Positions 1 to 7,045 of a DNA stretch of 64,000 nucleotides are shown one piece after another (within the stretch, counting starts at the first letter, position 1; each line of letters opens with the position of its first letter). The translations under genes were made by a program, and so were the position numbers. This stretch comes from a virus. The stretch lies in IMG/VR virus record IMGVR_UViG_3300025133_000042, positions 40,858-104,857 of that record, one strand, 5' to 3'. The notes beneath the pieces were generated by a model. The model saw only the letters and a program-made list of their open reading frames with translations. It had not been told where the DNA came from and did no database searches.

Positions 1-218
1 AAGCCAAGAAACCTAGTGTACCATAACTCGCCTGATTCAGCCATTAATAATCTTGTGCCATAAGCAAAACAAATTCCAGTCGGTGTTGCCAACAGTGCAA
101 CTGAAAATAATAAATTATTTCTTGGCCAAGGCCAGACAAACTGAGAATTGACTTGATACCAAGCCAATACATGGCCCAGCGAATAAAGCACCAAGGCTAG
201 AAATATTCTTTGGCTCAT
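1..218 (-). CDS. Membrane protein, partial (runs off left window edge)
   Basis: An ATG at 218 opens a frame that stays open for 72 codons to base 1, so the C-terminus lies outside the window. The product begins MSQRIFLALVLYSLGH and has two hydrophobic stretches (about residues 4-20 and 37-52), so it should be a small inner-membrane protein. It follows the upstream gene (stop at 219) without a gap, as in the rest of this operon. I do not recognise the family. The open frame, the ATG placement and the hydrophobic pattern argue that it is real. Confidence 0.6.
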   Translation of the reverse strand, partial: MSQRIFLALVLYSLGHVLAWYQVNSQFVWPWPRNNLLFSVALLATPTGICFAYGTRLLMAESGELWYTRFLG

Positions 219-581
219 TTAATTTAATTTTGCTGATATCGATAGATTGCGCAATTGACTTTCGCAATATACCTGAGAAAGCGCTATTGTCTCTAAAAGA
301 TACATATCTTCTTCTACTATCATGATTTTTTCAGGATTATCTTCCACGAAAACTGGCTCTTCCATGGCCTCGTCGGCGAGGGCCATCATTTGGCAAGAAA
401 GAGTCAGCCCTTGGCACAACAAAGAAAGAACGGGCATGGACTGAAGTCGTGGATCCTTAGCCAAATAACCTTCTATAAGATCCGCATATATCGCAGCCTT
501 TTCTTCAGATTCCATTGCAAAATCTTCCAAAGATGACAACTGCATTGCATATGCCATTTTAGGCTTGCCTTCTTTACTCAT
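219..581 (-). CDS. Hypothetical protein, 120 aa
   Basis: Unrecognised acidic, mostly helical protein with no clear motif. The ATG at 581 lies inside the end of the upstream glutaredoxin gene (stop at 574), a short overlap typical of this virus and suggestive of translational coupling. A second in-frame Met at residue 9 (MAYAMQ) is a possible alternative start. No signal peptide or membrane segment is seen. It sits in the early/host-takeover part of the window next to glutaredoxin and GroEL; no function is proposed. Confidence 0.7.
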   Translation of the reverse strand: MSKEGKPKMAYAMQLSSLEDFAMESEEKAAIYADLIEGYLAKDPRLQSMPVLSLLCQGLTLSCQMMALADEAMEEPVFVEDNPEKIMIVEEDMYLLETIALSQVYCESQLRNLSISAKLN

Positions 582-840
582 CGGACAACATATTTTTTAA
601 ATCTGTATATCCGCCTATGAACTTAGTCGTATCGATAGGGTTATCGCTGTCACACTGGAAGACCATTGGCACTGTCTCGTGGGACCAAGCAGACTTCATC
701 TCCTTCAAAACTCCAGGTGAATCGTCAAGCGAGATAGTATAGAACTCCTTTTCATAAATAGAAAGGAGTTCTCTTGCCTTAATACAAAAAGGGCATTTTT
801 CTTTTATATAGAGAATGTATTTTTTATCTTGCTCTTCCAT
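574..840 (-). CDS. Glutaredoxin-like thiol-disulfide oxidoreductase
   Basis: Small 88-aa protein with a dithiol CPFC active site (residues 16-19) after a predicted first beta strand (YILYIKEK). It also has a TVPMVF segment carrying the cis-proline of the thioredoxin fold and a late GG pair (FIGGY), all in glutaredoxin order. T4-like phages commonly carry a glutaredoxin that reduces ribonucleotide reductase, and a class II reductase is encoded at 15.6-17.4 kb, so it may serve as reductant; that link is inference. I chose the ATG at 840, just after the upstream stop at 842, over a longer TTG frame start at 867. Confidence 0.8.
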   Translation of the reverse strand: MEEQDKKYILYIKEKCPFCIKARELLSIYEKEFYTISLDDSPGVLKEMKSAWSHETVPMVFQCDSDNPIDTTKFIGGYTDLKNMLSDE

Positions 841-841
841 G

Positions 842-1153
842 CTACTTCTCTTGTAGCCTCCTAGCAACCTGCTCAGTGGTGGCCACGATTGTCATGCTTG
901 TCGACGGGCCGTGCTTAAAAAACACTCTTGTGTAGGACGCGTCCTTATTTAAATCTAGTTGGGAGCAAATATTTTCTCTGTTTGTTTCTGCCTTCTCGTC
1001 AATACAAAAATGACTAATATTTGTTGAATCTACAAAAACTTCGCGAAGGGTCCAGCCATAAATTAGTTTGCCCTTTTGTCCAGTGTTGGAATTGACCACA
1101 TTTGGATCATAGTACCCTGAATCCTCTTTAATTTCAATAAACTTAACAATCAT
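842..1153 (-). CDS. Hypothetical protein, 103 aa
   Basis: Unrecognised soluble protein with mixed alpha/beta character, starting at an ATG (MIVKFIEI). The segment LIYGWTLREVFVDS followed by a C-terminal TIVATTEQVARRL is reminiscent of small phage proteins of unknown role, but I cannot name a family. It lies 3 nt after the upstream gene and 1 nt before glutaredoxin, in one tight operon. Confidence 0.7.
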   Translation of the reverse strand: MIVKFIEIKEDSGYYDPNVVNSNTGQKGKLIYGWTLREVFVDSTNISHFCIDEKAETNRENICSQLDLNKDASYTRVFFKHGPSTSMTIVATTEQVARRLQEK

Positions 1154-1156
1154 TTT

Positions 1157-1381
1157 CTAAAACTCCTTTTTAATATATTTGTTCATTACCCACGCGTGGG
1201 CGCCATTATAGATAATGGTAGTCACGCCGGATTCCATCCACGCTCTCGCAGGGCCTTCTCTCTGCTCGCAAACAACATAGTATCCCGGCTTATCGGGGTA
1301 AAGCACTTCCCAGCTTAAACCATCGTTACTAAGGATGGGGGCGTTCGACGGAACGTACACCAAATCACCGGGTTTGCTCAT
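1157..1381 (-). CDS. Hypothetical protein, 74 aa
   Basis: Starts at MSKPGDLVYVPSN: the ATG at 1381 is preceded at the right distance by GGAGG, whereas the longer frame up to 1465 has a basic, non-conserved-looking leader lying inside the upstream gene. The N-terminus resembles small beta-barrel (SH3-like) phage proteins that begin with a GDLV segment, but this is only a look-alike. It overlaps the upstream gene end (1365) by 17 nt. Confidence 0.65.
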   Translation of the reverse strand: MSKPGDLVYVPSNAPILSNDGLSWEVLYPDKPGYYVVCEQREGPARAWMESGVTTIIYNGAHAWVMNKYIKKEF

Positions 1382-1700
1382 CTTCGGCCTCCTGCGAGGG
1401 CGCCTGCAGGTCATCAGCAGGGGCGCCTTGTTGGGCTTCAGACGCGTGCTGATAGAGCTTGTCAATCACGCTGGAGATTTGTTCCATGGACTGATCAACG
1501 GCATACAGTTCTCTTCTTAGAGCGTGGATATTGTCTTTTATGTTGAGCAGGTTCACTACGCGTAGTTGAAAGCAGTTTGATAAGTTATTCGAAGACTCTA
1601 GAGCTGCGGACAACATCTTCAGCGCATGATCTACTTGCTCTCCAATATCCTCTCTTATCTCGTCATATGTATATTCTTTTGTTAATTTCATAATTTCCAT
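1365..1700 (-). CDS. Hypothetical helical protein, 111 aa
   Basis: ATG at 1700 with GAGGAA upstream, directly after the GroEL stop at 1704. The sequence is almost entirely helical with heptad-like spacing (residues 15-85) and ends in an acidic, Gln/Ala-rich tail. It could be a small coiled-coil protein. It was not recognised; the position immediately behind groEL suggests co-expression with the chaperonin. Confidence 0.7.
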   Translation of the reverse strand: MEIMKLTKEYTYDEIREDIGEQVDHALKMLSAALESSNNLSNCFQLRVVNLLNIKDNIHALRRELYAVDQSMEQISSVIDKLYQHASEAQQGAPADDLQAPSQEAEDEQTR

Positions 1701-1703
1701 TTA

Positions 1704-3269
1704 TTATTCCTCTATCACTGCAGCTGCAGTAGTTATCAGAGTCGAAGAAACGCTAACAGCGTTAGCCAAAGCATTTCTTGTCACCTTCACAGGATCAATG
1801 ATTCCAGCATCATACATGTTAACTAGGTCGTTTCTAGCGAAATCCCACCCAACGTCTAAGTCTGTAGAATCAAGCTTGTTGAGGATGACCTCGTAGCTAA
1901 GATTTGCATTATTTGACATCTGCTTAAGAGGCGCGATGAGGCCATTTCTGACGATTAAAGCGCCCGTCAGGCGGTCACCGGACAGATCGTCTGTGGCAAA
2001 GTGCCGGCAGCGCAAGAGCGCGACGCCTCCGCCGGGGACGACGCCTTCTTCCTGCGCGGCTGTGACGGCTTCGAGAGCGTCCTCAATCCTATGTTTTTTC
2101 TCTACCATTTCAACATCTGTTGAAGCGCCGACTTTAATAACAGCGACTCCAGAAGCTAATCTGGTGATTCTTTGTTGCGTCCTTTCACACTCAACAATAT
2201 CGTCAATCTGTCTAACCAGCTCTTTGAGCATTTCAATTCTTTCTTGAATCACGTCGTTGTTGCCCAAGCCGCCGACAAAAGTAGTTTTGTTCTTTAGAAT
2301 TTCAACGCTCTTACATGTTCCCAGGTCAGACATTTGCACATCTGCCAAGAGTTTGTCTTTCTTCGCGGAGACAAAAGTAGCGCCAATAGACAGTGCCAAG
2401 TCTTCCAAGGCTTCAGTTCTCTGCTCTCCGTAGCCGGGAGCTTTTACTGCAGCGACACGCATGGAGCCACGGACGGTATTCATGATAAGCGCTGCGAGAG
2501 CCTGGCCCTCAATTTGCTCGGCAACAACAACGAAGGGCCGGCCGTCGCGGGCGGCTAATTCCAGCACTGGGAGGATTTGAGCCACTTGGTCTATCTTATG
2601 ATCTGTGACCAGGACCAAGCACTCGTCGTACTCAACGGCCGCTCGTCGTTGGTTTGTAATAAAAGAAGTAGAAAAGTATCCAGAATCAAACTGAAATCCC
2701 TCGATAACATCAAGGGAGGTGTCAAGCGATTTGGCTTCTTCAACTGCGATGGCTCCGTTGTTACCAACCATCTCTACAGCCTCGGCAATGAGCCGGCCAA
2801 TAGTTTCGTCGCCATTTGCTGAAATAGTCGCGACGCTCTCAATCTCCTCCAGAGACTCAACATGCCGGGCCATTCCTTTGAGTTCTTCGAGGACGCGGCG
2901 TAGAGCCATATCCATGCCGCGCTTAAGTTCGACAGTACTCGCGCCCGCAAGAATATATTTCTGTGCTTCGTTGAGAAGCTCGCGGGCCAGGACGGTCGAA
3001 GTAGTAGTGCCGTCTCCAGCATTGGTGTTTGTCTGTGACGAAGCCTGCTTTAAAATCTGTGCTCCAGTATTTTCAATCGGGTCATCCAAATCGACAAACC
3101 TAGAGACTGTCACACCATCTTTGGTAATAATGGGCATGCCATCTTTTTGTTTTAAAATGACGTTGTTCCCGCGAGGACCCAGCGTGCACGCAACCAAATC
3201 AGCCAGCTTATTCGCGCCGGCTAATACTCTAGAATTAAGCTCCTGGCCGGAGCTACATATCTTTGACAT
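1704..3269 (-). CDS. groL: GroEL-like chaperonin (60 kDa, Hsp60)
   Basis: A 521-aa group I chaperonin that should form a ring ATPase folding viral and/or host proteins with a GroES-type lid. It has the TLGPRGNNV nucleotide-binding segment (residues 29-37), the DGTTTSTVL motif (86-94, with the Asp matching E. coli D87), the IEDAL segment before EEGVVPGGGVALL (E. coli D398 region), and a C-terminal AGIIDPVKVTRNAL. The usual GGM-rich C-terminal tail is absent and the protein stops at AAAVIEE, somewhat shorter than E. coli GroEL (548 aa). A GroES-like gene lies at 15.0-15.3 kb. The gap upstream (3270-3322) contains a possible promoter. Confidence 0.97.
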   Translation of the reverse strand: MSKICSSGQELNSRVLAGANKLADLVACTLGPRGNNVILKQKDGMPIITKDGVTVSRFVDLDDPIENTGAQILKQASSQTNTNAGDGTTTSTVLARELLNEAQKYILAGASTVELKRGMDMALRRVLEELKGMARHVESLEEIESVATISANGDETIGRLIAEAVEMVGNNGAIAVEEAKSLDTSLDVIEGFQFDSGYFSTSFITNQRRAAVEYDECLVLVTDHKIDQVAQILPVLELAARDGRPFVVVAEQIEGQALAALIMNTVRGSMRVAAVKAPGYGEQRTEALEDLALSIGATFVSAKKDKLLADVQMSDLGTCKSVEILKNKTTFVGGLGNNDVIQERIEMLKELVRQIDDIVECERTQQRITRLASGVAVIKVGASTDVEMVEKKHRIEDALEAVTAAQEEGVVPGGGVALLRCRHFATDDLSGDRLTGALIVRNGLIAPLKQMSNNANLSYEVILNKLDSTDLDVGWDFARNDLVNMYDAGIIDPVKVTRNALANAVSVSSTLITTAAAVIEE

Positions 3270-3286
3270 AGAAACCTCTCTAATAT

Positions 3287-3314
3287 AGAATAATCACATT
3301 ATATATCAAGTCAA
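3287..3314 (-). promoter_or_regulatory. Possible sigma70-like promoter upstream of groEL
   Basis: On the minus strand TTGACT (3309-3314) is followed after 16 nt by TATTCT (3287-3292). An alternative -10-like TATATT lies slightly further down. The site falls in the only gap around groEL, 18 nt or more before its ATG. The -35 is good and the -10 is weak, so the call is tentative. Confidence 0.35.
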
Positions 3315-3322
3315 TACTATAT

Positions 3323-4732
3323 TTAACTTTGATCCGAATATCTTGGATCTTTTTCGAGCACGTCAGTAATCTTTTCACTACTCTCTAGAGCTGTGACTGC
3401 TGATGCTTGTGCCTTTGCTCTTCGCTTTTCTCTGTAATAAGATCCAATATTATCAGCTAAGTTTTTTGTTTCAGTCAACAAAGTCATGACGTCGCCTTTG
3501 AGCTTTTCGGTATAGATTTCAGCTAGTTGGTCAATTCTATCTTGTGAGAGTTCAAGCGATCCGAAAGTGTGAAGGCCAATTTCAGCATGCAAGTCTTTAA
3601 TCTGCTTCCACGTGGCTTTCCACTGCGTCCCGGCGTCTTTGCCTTCTACTAAAAGCTCTTCTTTCATGAGTCTTTTTTCTCTGGCGTGGAAACTCTCTGC
3701 CATTTCGTTCTCGCGGTCCATAAACGCCGCCATGTCTCTCTCGCCTCCCGCTTTTTTCCTATCGAGTTCCGTGCGCTTCTTGAGGGCTTTCTTTTCCGCT
3801 GCAGCGATTTCTTCCGGGGTCCTAAACTGCTCAGCTTCTTTTGGGTTGTAGCCGCCAGCTTTCAAGAAAGCAGGAATCATTCCTCTTCCATAGCCAGGAG
3901 TCTGCATTATGGCGGCACCTGCTCGCATTCTATTTTCTTTAGAACCGTCAGCGGCCATGGCAGCAAAAGAGTTTTCAAGCTCTGTAGTGCGCATGCGACC
4001 TAGCAGCCCTTCACCACCGCCGACGCCTTCAATAAACGTCAAAAAGTTAGATCTATTGATTTCAAACTCCCAAAGCTGAAGCTGGTCTACGTTCTCACTT
4101 GGAGTGTACTTGAATGCAATTAGATACTTAATCATTGGTTCGCCGCGAACAATAAGATAATCGACTAAGTTTGTATAGCTTCCTTTGGTAACTCCCTGAA
4201 GGGTTAGCAGCTTCAGACTAACCGGAACTCCGCCACCGTAGTCCGAGAAGGCGACAAAATCTTCGATTGGAAGAGTGCCGCCGACCTTGCCAGCTATTTG
4301 CTTGCCACCTGTTAAGGCGGCCATGAAGCCCTCAAACACAAAGCCTGCGGCAGACTCGTTAAAATCGTTTAATGTTGCCTGCAGGGCCTCGATGACCAAC
4401 ATCATGTTAATGATCACGCCAGGAGATCGTTTTCTGGCTGCGGCCTTAGGGTCGAGAAACTTATTAAGGTCTAGTAGCTTCGCCTTGATGTCTCTACCAC
4501 CACGAACAACAGAAAATATTTTCATTATCTGTTCTCTATCTTGAGAGTTGGGATCTCCCCAGGCCTCAGAAGGAGTCCAGGAAGGAAGATCAACGTGCAT
4601 ACTGAATCGTCCGCCAGTGGATTCTTTGGCCTCTGTTAATAAGCCAGCGCCCGACAGCTCGGCTTCAACCAGCTTAGCCAAGTCATTTAAATTAAACTTC
4701 TCTGCATAAAAATCTTCAACGTACTTTTCCAT
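3323..4732 (-). CDS. Large hypothetical protein, 469 aa, probably late-expressed
   Basis: Not recognised. The ATG at 4732 (MEKYVEDFYAEKFNL) has GAGGAG at good spacing, and a longer TTG start at 4747 is less likely. The middle (residues about 100-200) is Gly/Ala-rich and hydrophobic (IINMMLVIEALQATL), while residues 300-460 are highly charged and helical, probably coiled coil. A copy of the putative late-promoter motif lies 16 nt upstream, so despite sitting among early-type genes it may be a virion or packaging-stage protein. This is inference from promoter context only. Confidence 0.75.
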   Translation of the reverse strand: MEKYVEDFYAEKFNLNDLAKLVEAELSGAGLLTEAKESTGGRFSMHVDLPSWTPSEAWGDPNSQDREQIMKIFSVVRGGRDIKAKLLDLNKFLDPKAAARKRSPGVIINMMLVIEALQATLNDFNESAAGFVFEGFMAALTGGKQIAGKVGGTLPIEDFVAFSDYGGGVPVSLKLLTLQGVTKGSYTNLVDYLIVRGEPMIKYLIAFKYTPSENVDQLQLWEFEINRSNFLTFIEGVGGGEGLLGRMRTTELENSFAAMAADGSKENRMRAGAAIMQTPGYGRGMIPAFLKAGGYNPKEAEQFRTPEEIAAAEKKALKKRTELDRKKAGGERDMAAFMDRENEMAESFHAREKRLMKEELLVEGKDAGTQWKATWKQIKDLHAEIGLHTFGSLELSQDRIDQLAEIYTEKLKGDVMTLLTETKNLADNIGSYYREKRRAKAQASAVTALESSEKITDVLEKDPRYSDQS

Positions 4733-4747
4733 GATGTAACTCCTCAA

Positions 4748-4761
4748 CTTATAAATAGATT
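4748..4761 (-). promoter_or_regulatory. Putative late-promoter motif (CTATTTATAAG)
   Basis: Minus-strand AATCTATTTATAAG, a copy of the recurrent ACTATTTATAAT element, 16 nt upstream of the ATG at 4732 with the ribosome-binding site just after it. Such close spacing would give a very short leader, as in T4 late mRNAs. Confidence 0.5.
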
Positions 4762-4774
4762 CAAGCTGCTAGAA

Positions 4775-5455
4775 TCAGACGATAATATCTGCGATTCCCA
4801 AATCAACTGCTTGCTGGGCGTCGAGATATACATTTGTCTTCTTGGCCATCAACTTTTTGATGTAGGCAGGAGTCATGTCTGTCTCGGCGGCGAGGGCGAG
4901 GGCATATTGTTTCTGTGTGAACTTCGTCTCAGCAAACTCGTTCTCCATATCAGCAATATGCCCGCTGTGGCCTGAGTTGACTCCATGAATCATGACGCGG
5001 CAATGCTTGCCAATCTTCCTCTGTCCTTTCGTGCCTGCAGCAAGAAGAAGCACGCCGGCGGACATGACCTTGCCAATGCCACAAGTAACGACTGGGATTG
5101 TTTCTCTCACGTATCTTATCACGTCGTATACTGAAAACATCTCCGAGGCTTGTCCGCCATAGGTACTAACATAAAACTCAATGGGGCCAGGCTCTTCTTC
5201 AGCTGGGTCTTGCATGATGTCCTTCTGAAAGAGGAGGAGGCTAAAAACAGCTTCCTGGGCCTTGATTTCGTTGACATCTCCATAAATACCCGTCATATGC
5301 ACTGGCCTCGGAGCCGCGGCTAGCATATCCATGATCATGCCCTTGTCTTCTTCGGGTGGATTTTCAGCGGTATCCGGGACGTGCGGGCCAGGGTCCGAGT
5401 CCGAGTCCGAGTCCTTGGTGCCTCGACGGCTGGGCTTGGTTGTCTTGGTAATCAT
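4775..5455 (-). CDS. clpP: ClpP-like serine protease
   Basis: A 226-aa protein with the ClpP fold signature: FYVSTYGG (94-101), the nucleophile region GKVMSAGVLLLAAG with Ser132, the RVMIHG segment with His157, and the terminal AVDLGIAD. The third catalytic residue is not evident: by alignment to E. coli ClpP the Asp position falls on Ala204/Lys205. The first about 40 residues are an Asp/Ser/Pro-rich extension not found in bacterial ClpP. Phage ClpP-like proteins can be prohead proteases, but a gp21-type protease is present at 49.8 kb, so this copy may act in proteolysis during takeover. It starts at an ATGA overlap with the upstream gene. Confidence 0.88.
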   Translation of the reverse strand: MITKTTKPSRRGTKDSDSDSDPGPHVPDTAENPPEEDKGMIMDMLAAAPRPVHMTGIYGDVNEIKAQEAVFSLLLFQKDIMQDPAEEEPGPIEFYVSTYGGQASEMFSVYDVIRYVRETIPVVTCGIGKVMSAGVLLLAAGTKGQRKIGKHCRVMIHGVNSGHSGHIADMENEFAETKFTQKQYALALAAETDMTPAYIKKLMAKKTNVYLDAQQAVDLGIADIIV

Positions 5456-5823
5456 TTCATCTCCTCGTCTATGATTCTCATTGCGCTATTCCAATCTTTA
5501 AATTTCAGATTTCTCATTATGTGTTTGGGCAGTGCAGCTAATAACGAATTAATCGCTATTATTCTCCATAACTTAGACATCTCCTCGTCTTGATTCTTTA
5601 TGGAATCTAGTTCTAATATAGGCATGCCCGACTCTTCTAACAAGGTGTATTTTATATTTTCCGACATTTTCTTAGTTTCGTCGGCAATTCTCATAGCTCC
5701 TATGCAATTTTTAATTGTTGTGTTATAAACTTCAATTGATTTGCCTACGTCAAAAAGCCCAGACAAAAACTTATAACTAATTACACCAGCCAAAAAATAG
5801 AATAAGGCCTCGTATTGCTCCAT
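5452..5823 (-). CDS. Hypothetical protein with N-terminal membrane segment, 123 aa
   Basis: Residues about 6-24 (ALFYFLAGVISYKFLSGL) form one membrane-spanning segment; the remainder is helical and soluble and probably faces the cytoplasm. It ends in an ATGA overlap with the ClpP-like gene, so the two are translationally coupled and could work together, for example as a membrane anchor for the protease. That pairing is inference. Family not recognised. Confidence 0.7.
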   Translation of the reverse strand: MEQYEALFYFLAGVISYKFLSGLFDVGKSIEVYNTTIKNCIGAMRIADETKKMSENIKYTLLEESGMPILELDSIKNQDEEMSKLWRIIAINSLLAALPKHIMRNLKFKDWNSAMRIIDEEMK

Positions 5824-5835
5824 AAAACACCATAA

Positions 5836-5864
5836 AAAAAGGCAGGGGGATACCCTGCCTTTTT
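5836..5864 (-). terminator. Intrinsic terminator (near-symmetric)
   Basis: A hairpin of AAAAAGGCAGGG and CCCTGCCTTTTT around a 5-nt loop, lying between the acidic protein gene (stop 5887) and the next start (5823). Because the stem is flanked by A and T tracts it could terminate in both directions. Confidence 0.8.
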
Positions 5865-5886
5865 AGTTAAAAATCTCTTTTTATTC

Positions 5887-6414
5887 TTACTGCCCTGCCA
5901 AAATTCTTTTTGCGACGCGGCGGGCGACCATGTTGACCACCTCGTCGAGAGTCTCCTCTGACTCTTCCAAGTTATTTTCCTTCTCTTCAAGAGTCTCCTC
6001 TGACTCTTCCAAGTTATTTTCCTTCTCTTCGAGCGGGTGCTTGGACTGCTCCATCATCTCCTCCTCAGGCTCAGGAGGAGGGCCTTCTTCCTCAGGAACA
6101 GGGACTTCTTCTTCGGCGGGGCCGGCGTCATCTTCGACTTCAATGTCGGCGCCGGTGTGCTGCTCAATAACAGCTGCCAGATCCCGGACCAAAGCCTCGA
6201 CATCGACGGAGCCGTCTGCTGGTGCCTCCATCTCATCTTCGGGTCCGGGGGAGAGGTCGACCGGCGCTTCTTCGGGCTCGGGGCCCATGTCCAGCTCATC
6301 GTCCTCAGACACGTACTCCTCTGTTAAGCGAGTAACAAAGCCATCAGCCAGCTTATTCATGTTGGCATATTTCATCATATTGCGAATTTCATTTTCTGTA
6401 AGAAGGTTTTTCAT
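5887..6414 (-). CDS. Highly acidic repeat protein, 175 aa
   Basis: Begins MKNLLTENEIRNMMKYANM, an N-terminal helix of the kind seen on several late genes here, followed by about 120 residues extremely rich in Glu, Pro and Asp. It includes two tandem copies of a 14-residue unit (core LEEKENNLEESEET) encoded by a 42-nt repeat. A basic C-terminal helix (VARRVAKRILAGQ) ends the protein. The ATG at 6414 was preferred to an upstream GTG at 6420. The putative late-promoter motif upstream and the terminator downstream make it a single-gene late unit. Acidic phage proteins of this type can be internal head or scaffold-like proteins, but the role is unknown. Confidence 0.75.
   Translation of the reverse strand: MKNLLTENEIRNMMKYANMNKLADGFVTRLTEEYVSEDDELDMGPEPEEAPVDLSPGPEDEMEAPADGSVDVEALVRDLAAVIEQHTGADIEVEDDAGPAEEEVPVPEEEGPPPEPEEEMMEQSKHPLEEKENNLEESEETLEEKENNLEESEETLDEVVNMVARRVAKRILAGQ
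5949..6030 (-). repeat. Two tandem 40-nt repeats (42-nt period) inside the acidic protein
   Basis: Identical 40-nt units at 5949-5988 and 5991-6030, in frame, encoding a duplicated 14-residue acidic segment. Copy number could change by slippage or recombination without a frameshift. Confidence 0.9.
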
Positions 6415-6436
6415 AAACACAGTACTCCTAGCGTCT

Positions 6437-6450
6437 TTTATAAATAGTAG
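6437..6450 (-). promoter_or_regulatory. Putative late-promoter motif (CTATTTATAAA)
   Basis: Minus-strand CTACTATTTATAAA, matching the recurrent element, 22 nt upstream of the acidic protein ATG at 6414. Confidence 0.5.
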
Positions 6451-6473
6451 TTAAGTTTTTATAAAGCAAATTT

Positions 6474-6707
6474 TTAATCACGGTCAAAATGCTTCTTTAT
6501 TTTGTGCAAGATCTTGTCTTCTAGCTGCTTTATTCTAACATAGCTCAAGCCCAAGCGATCTCCGATTTCGCGAAGAGTCATTGGCCCGTTGATGTTAACA
6601 CTTTCAAGCGTACAGTTTAAATCTTTACTATAGCTTATCCAGTATCTGCATTCTTCTACCGGGCATTCTACGTTTAATCTTTTGCATGTTTCTAGGCACT
6701 TTCTCAT
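6474..6707 (-). CDS. Sigma-70 region 4-like DNA-binding protein
   Basis: A 77-aa protein whose residues about 42-72 (TLREIGDRLGL then IKQLEDKILHKIKK) match the helix-turn-helix of sigma-70 region 4.2, which reads the -35 element. The N-terminal half carries four cysteines in CxxxC-like pairs (C4, C8, C15, C20) and could bind a metal. Only region 4 is present; there is no region 2. It might act as an accessory or partial sigma, analogous in principle to the small T4 factors that reprogramme host RNA polymerase. It starts in an ATGA overlap with the upstream gene. Function is inferred from the motif. Confidence 0.8.
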   Translation of the reverse strand: MRKCLETCKRLNVECPVEECRYWISYSKDLNCTLESVNINGPMTLREIGDRLGLSYVRIKQLEDKILHKIKKHFDRD

Positions 6708-7045
6708 AATTCGGGGTGCTCCATTTCAATTATATCAAAAATATCATCTAGCTCGTCCTTGTCCAAGCCAAAATTAAGTGAGGCTTCTGTTGACGCGGCG
6801 TGCATCTTCTTTATATATTCTCTCTTGGGCTTGCCCTGTATCACGTGCAGCTCTTTGAAATTCTCTATAAAAGACAAGATATTTGAATCACTTTCTAGAT
6901 ATCCTGTAATCATCATTCTAAAGAACTGAGATTGGCTTAAGTTGTCGTACTGACATCTTATTCGCAGCTGCGCTTGGCGGTCTTCCGAATCATAAAACAT
7001 GAACTTCTTTCTGGTTTTTGGATCGGGCCTTGTGGGATCTTTCAA
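6704..7045 (-). CDS. Hypothetical protein, 113 aa (TTG start)
   Basis: Unrecognised, but with a striking conserved-looking core (KKFMFYDSEDRQAQLRI then SQSQFFRMMITGYLE) that resembles small phage DNA-binding or regulatory proteins. A ribbon-helix-helix-like fold is possible. I chose the TTG at 7045: it overlaps the upstream TGA as TTGA and has GGAGG five bases before it. The stop forms an ATGA junction with the sigma-like gene, so the IMPDH, this and the sigma-like genes are translationally chained. Confidence 0.75.
   Translation of the reverse strand: MKDPTRPDPKTRKKFMFYDSEDRQAQLRIRCQYDNLSQSQFFRMMITGYLESDSNILSFIENFKELHVIQGKPKREYIKKMHAASTEASLNFGLDKDELDDIFDIIEMEHPEL

Noticed and set aside
2719-3288. 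Plus-strand frame of 189 codons opposite groEL
   Set aside because: Antisense shadow of a strongly conserved gene; Ser-rich composition, no domain.
5930-6454. Plus-strand Ser-rich frame opposite the acidic repeat protein
   Set aside because: Glu codons read in reverse give Ser/Phe/Leu runs; the minus-strand frame has start, ribosome-binding site, promoter motif and terminator.
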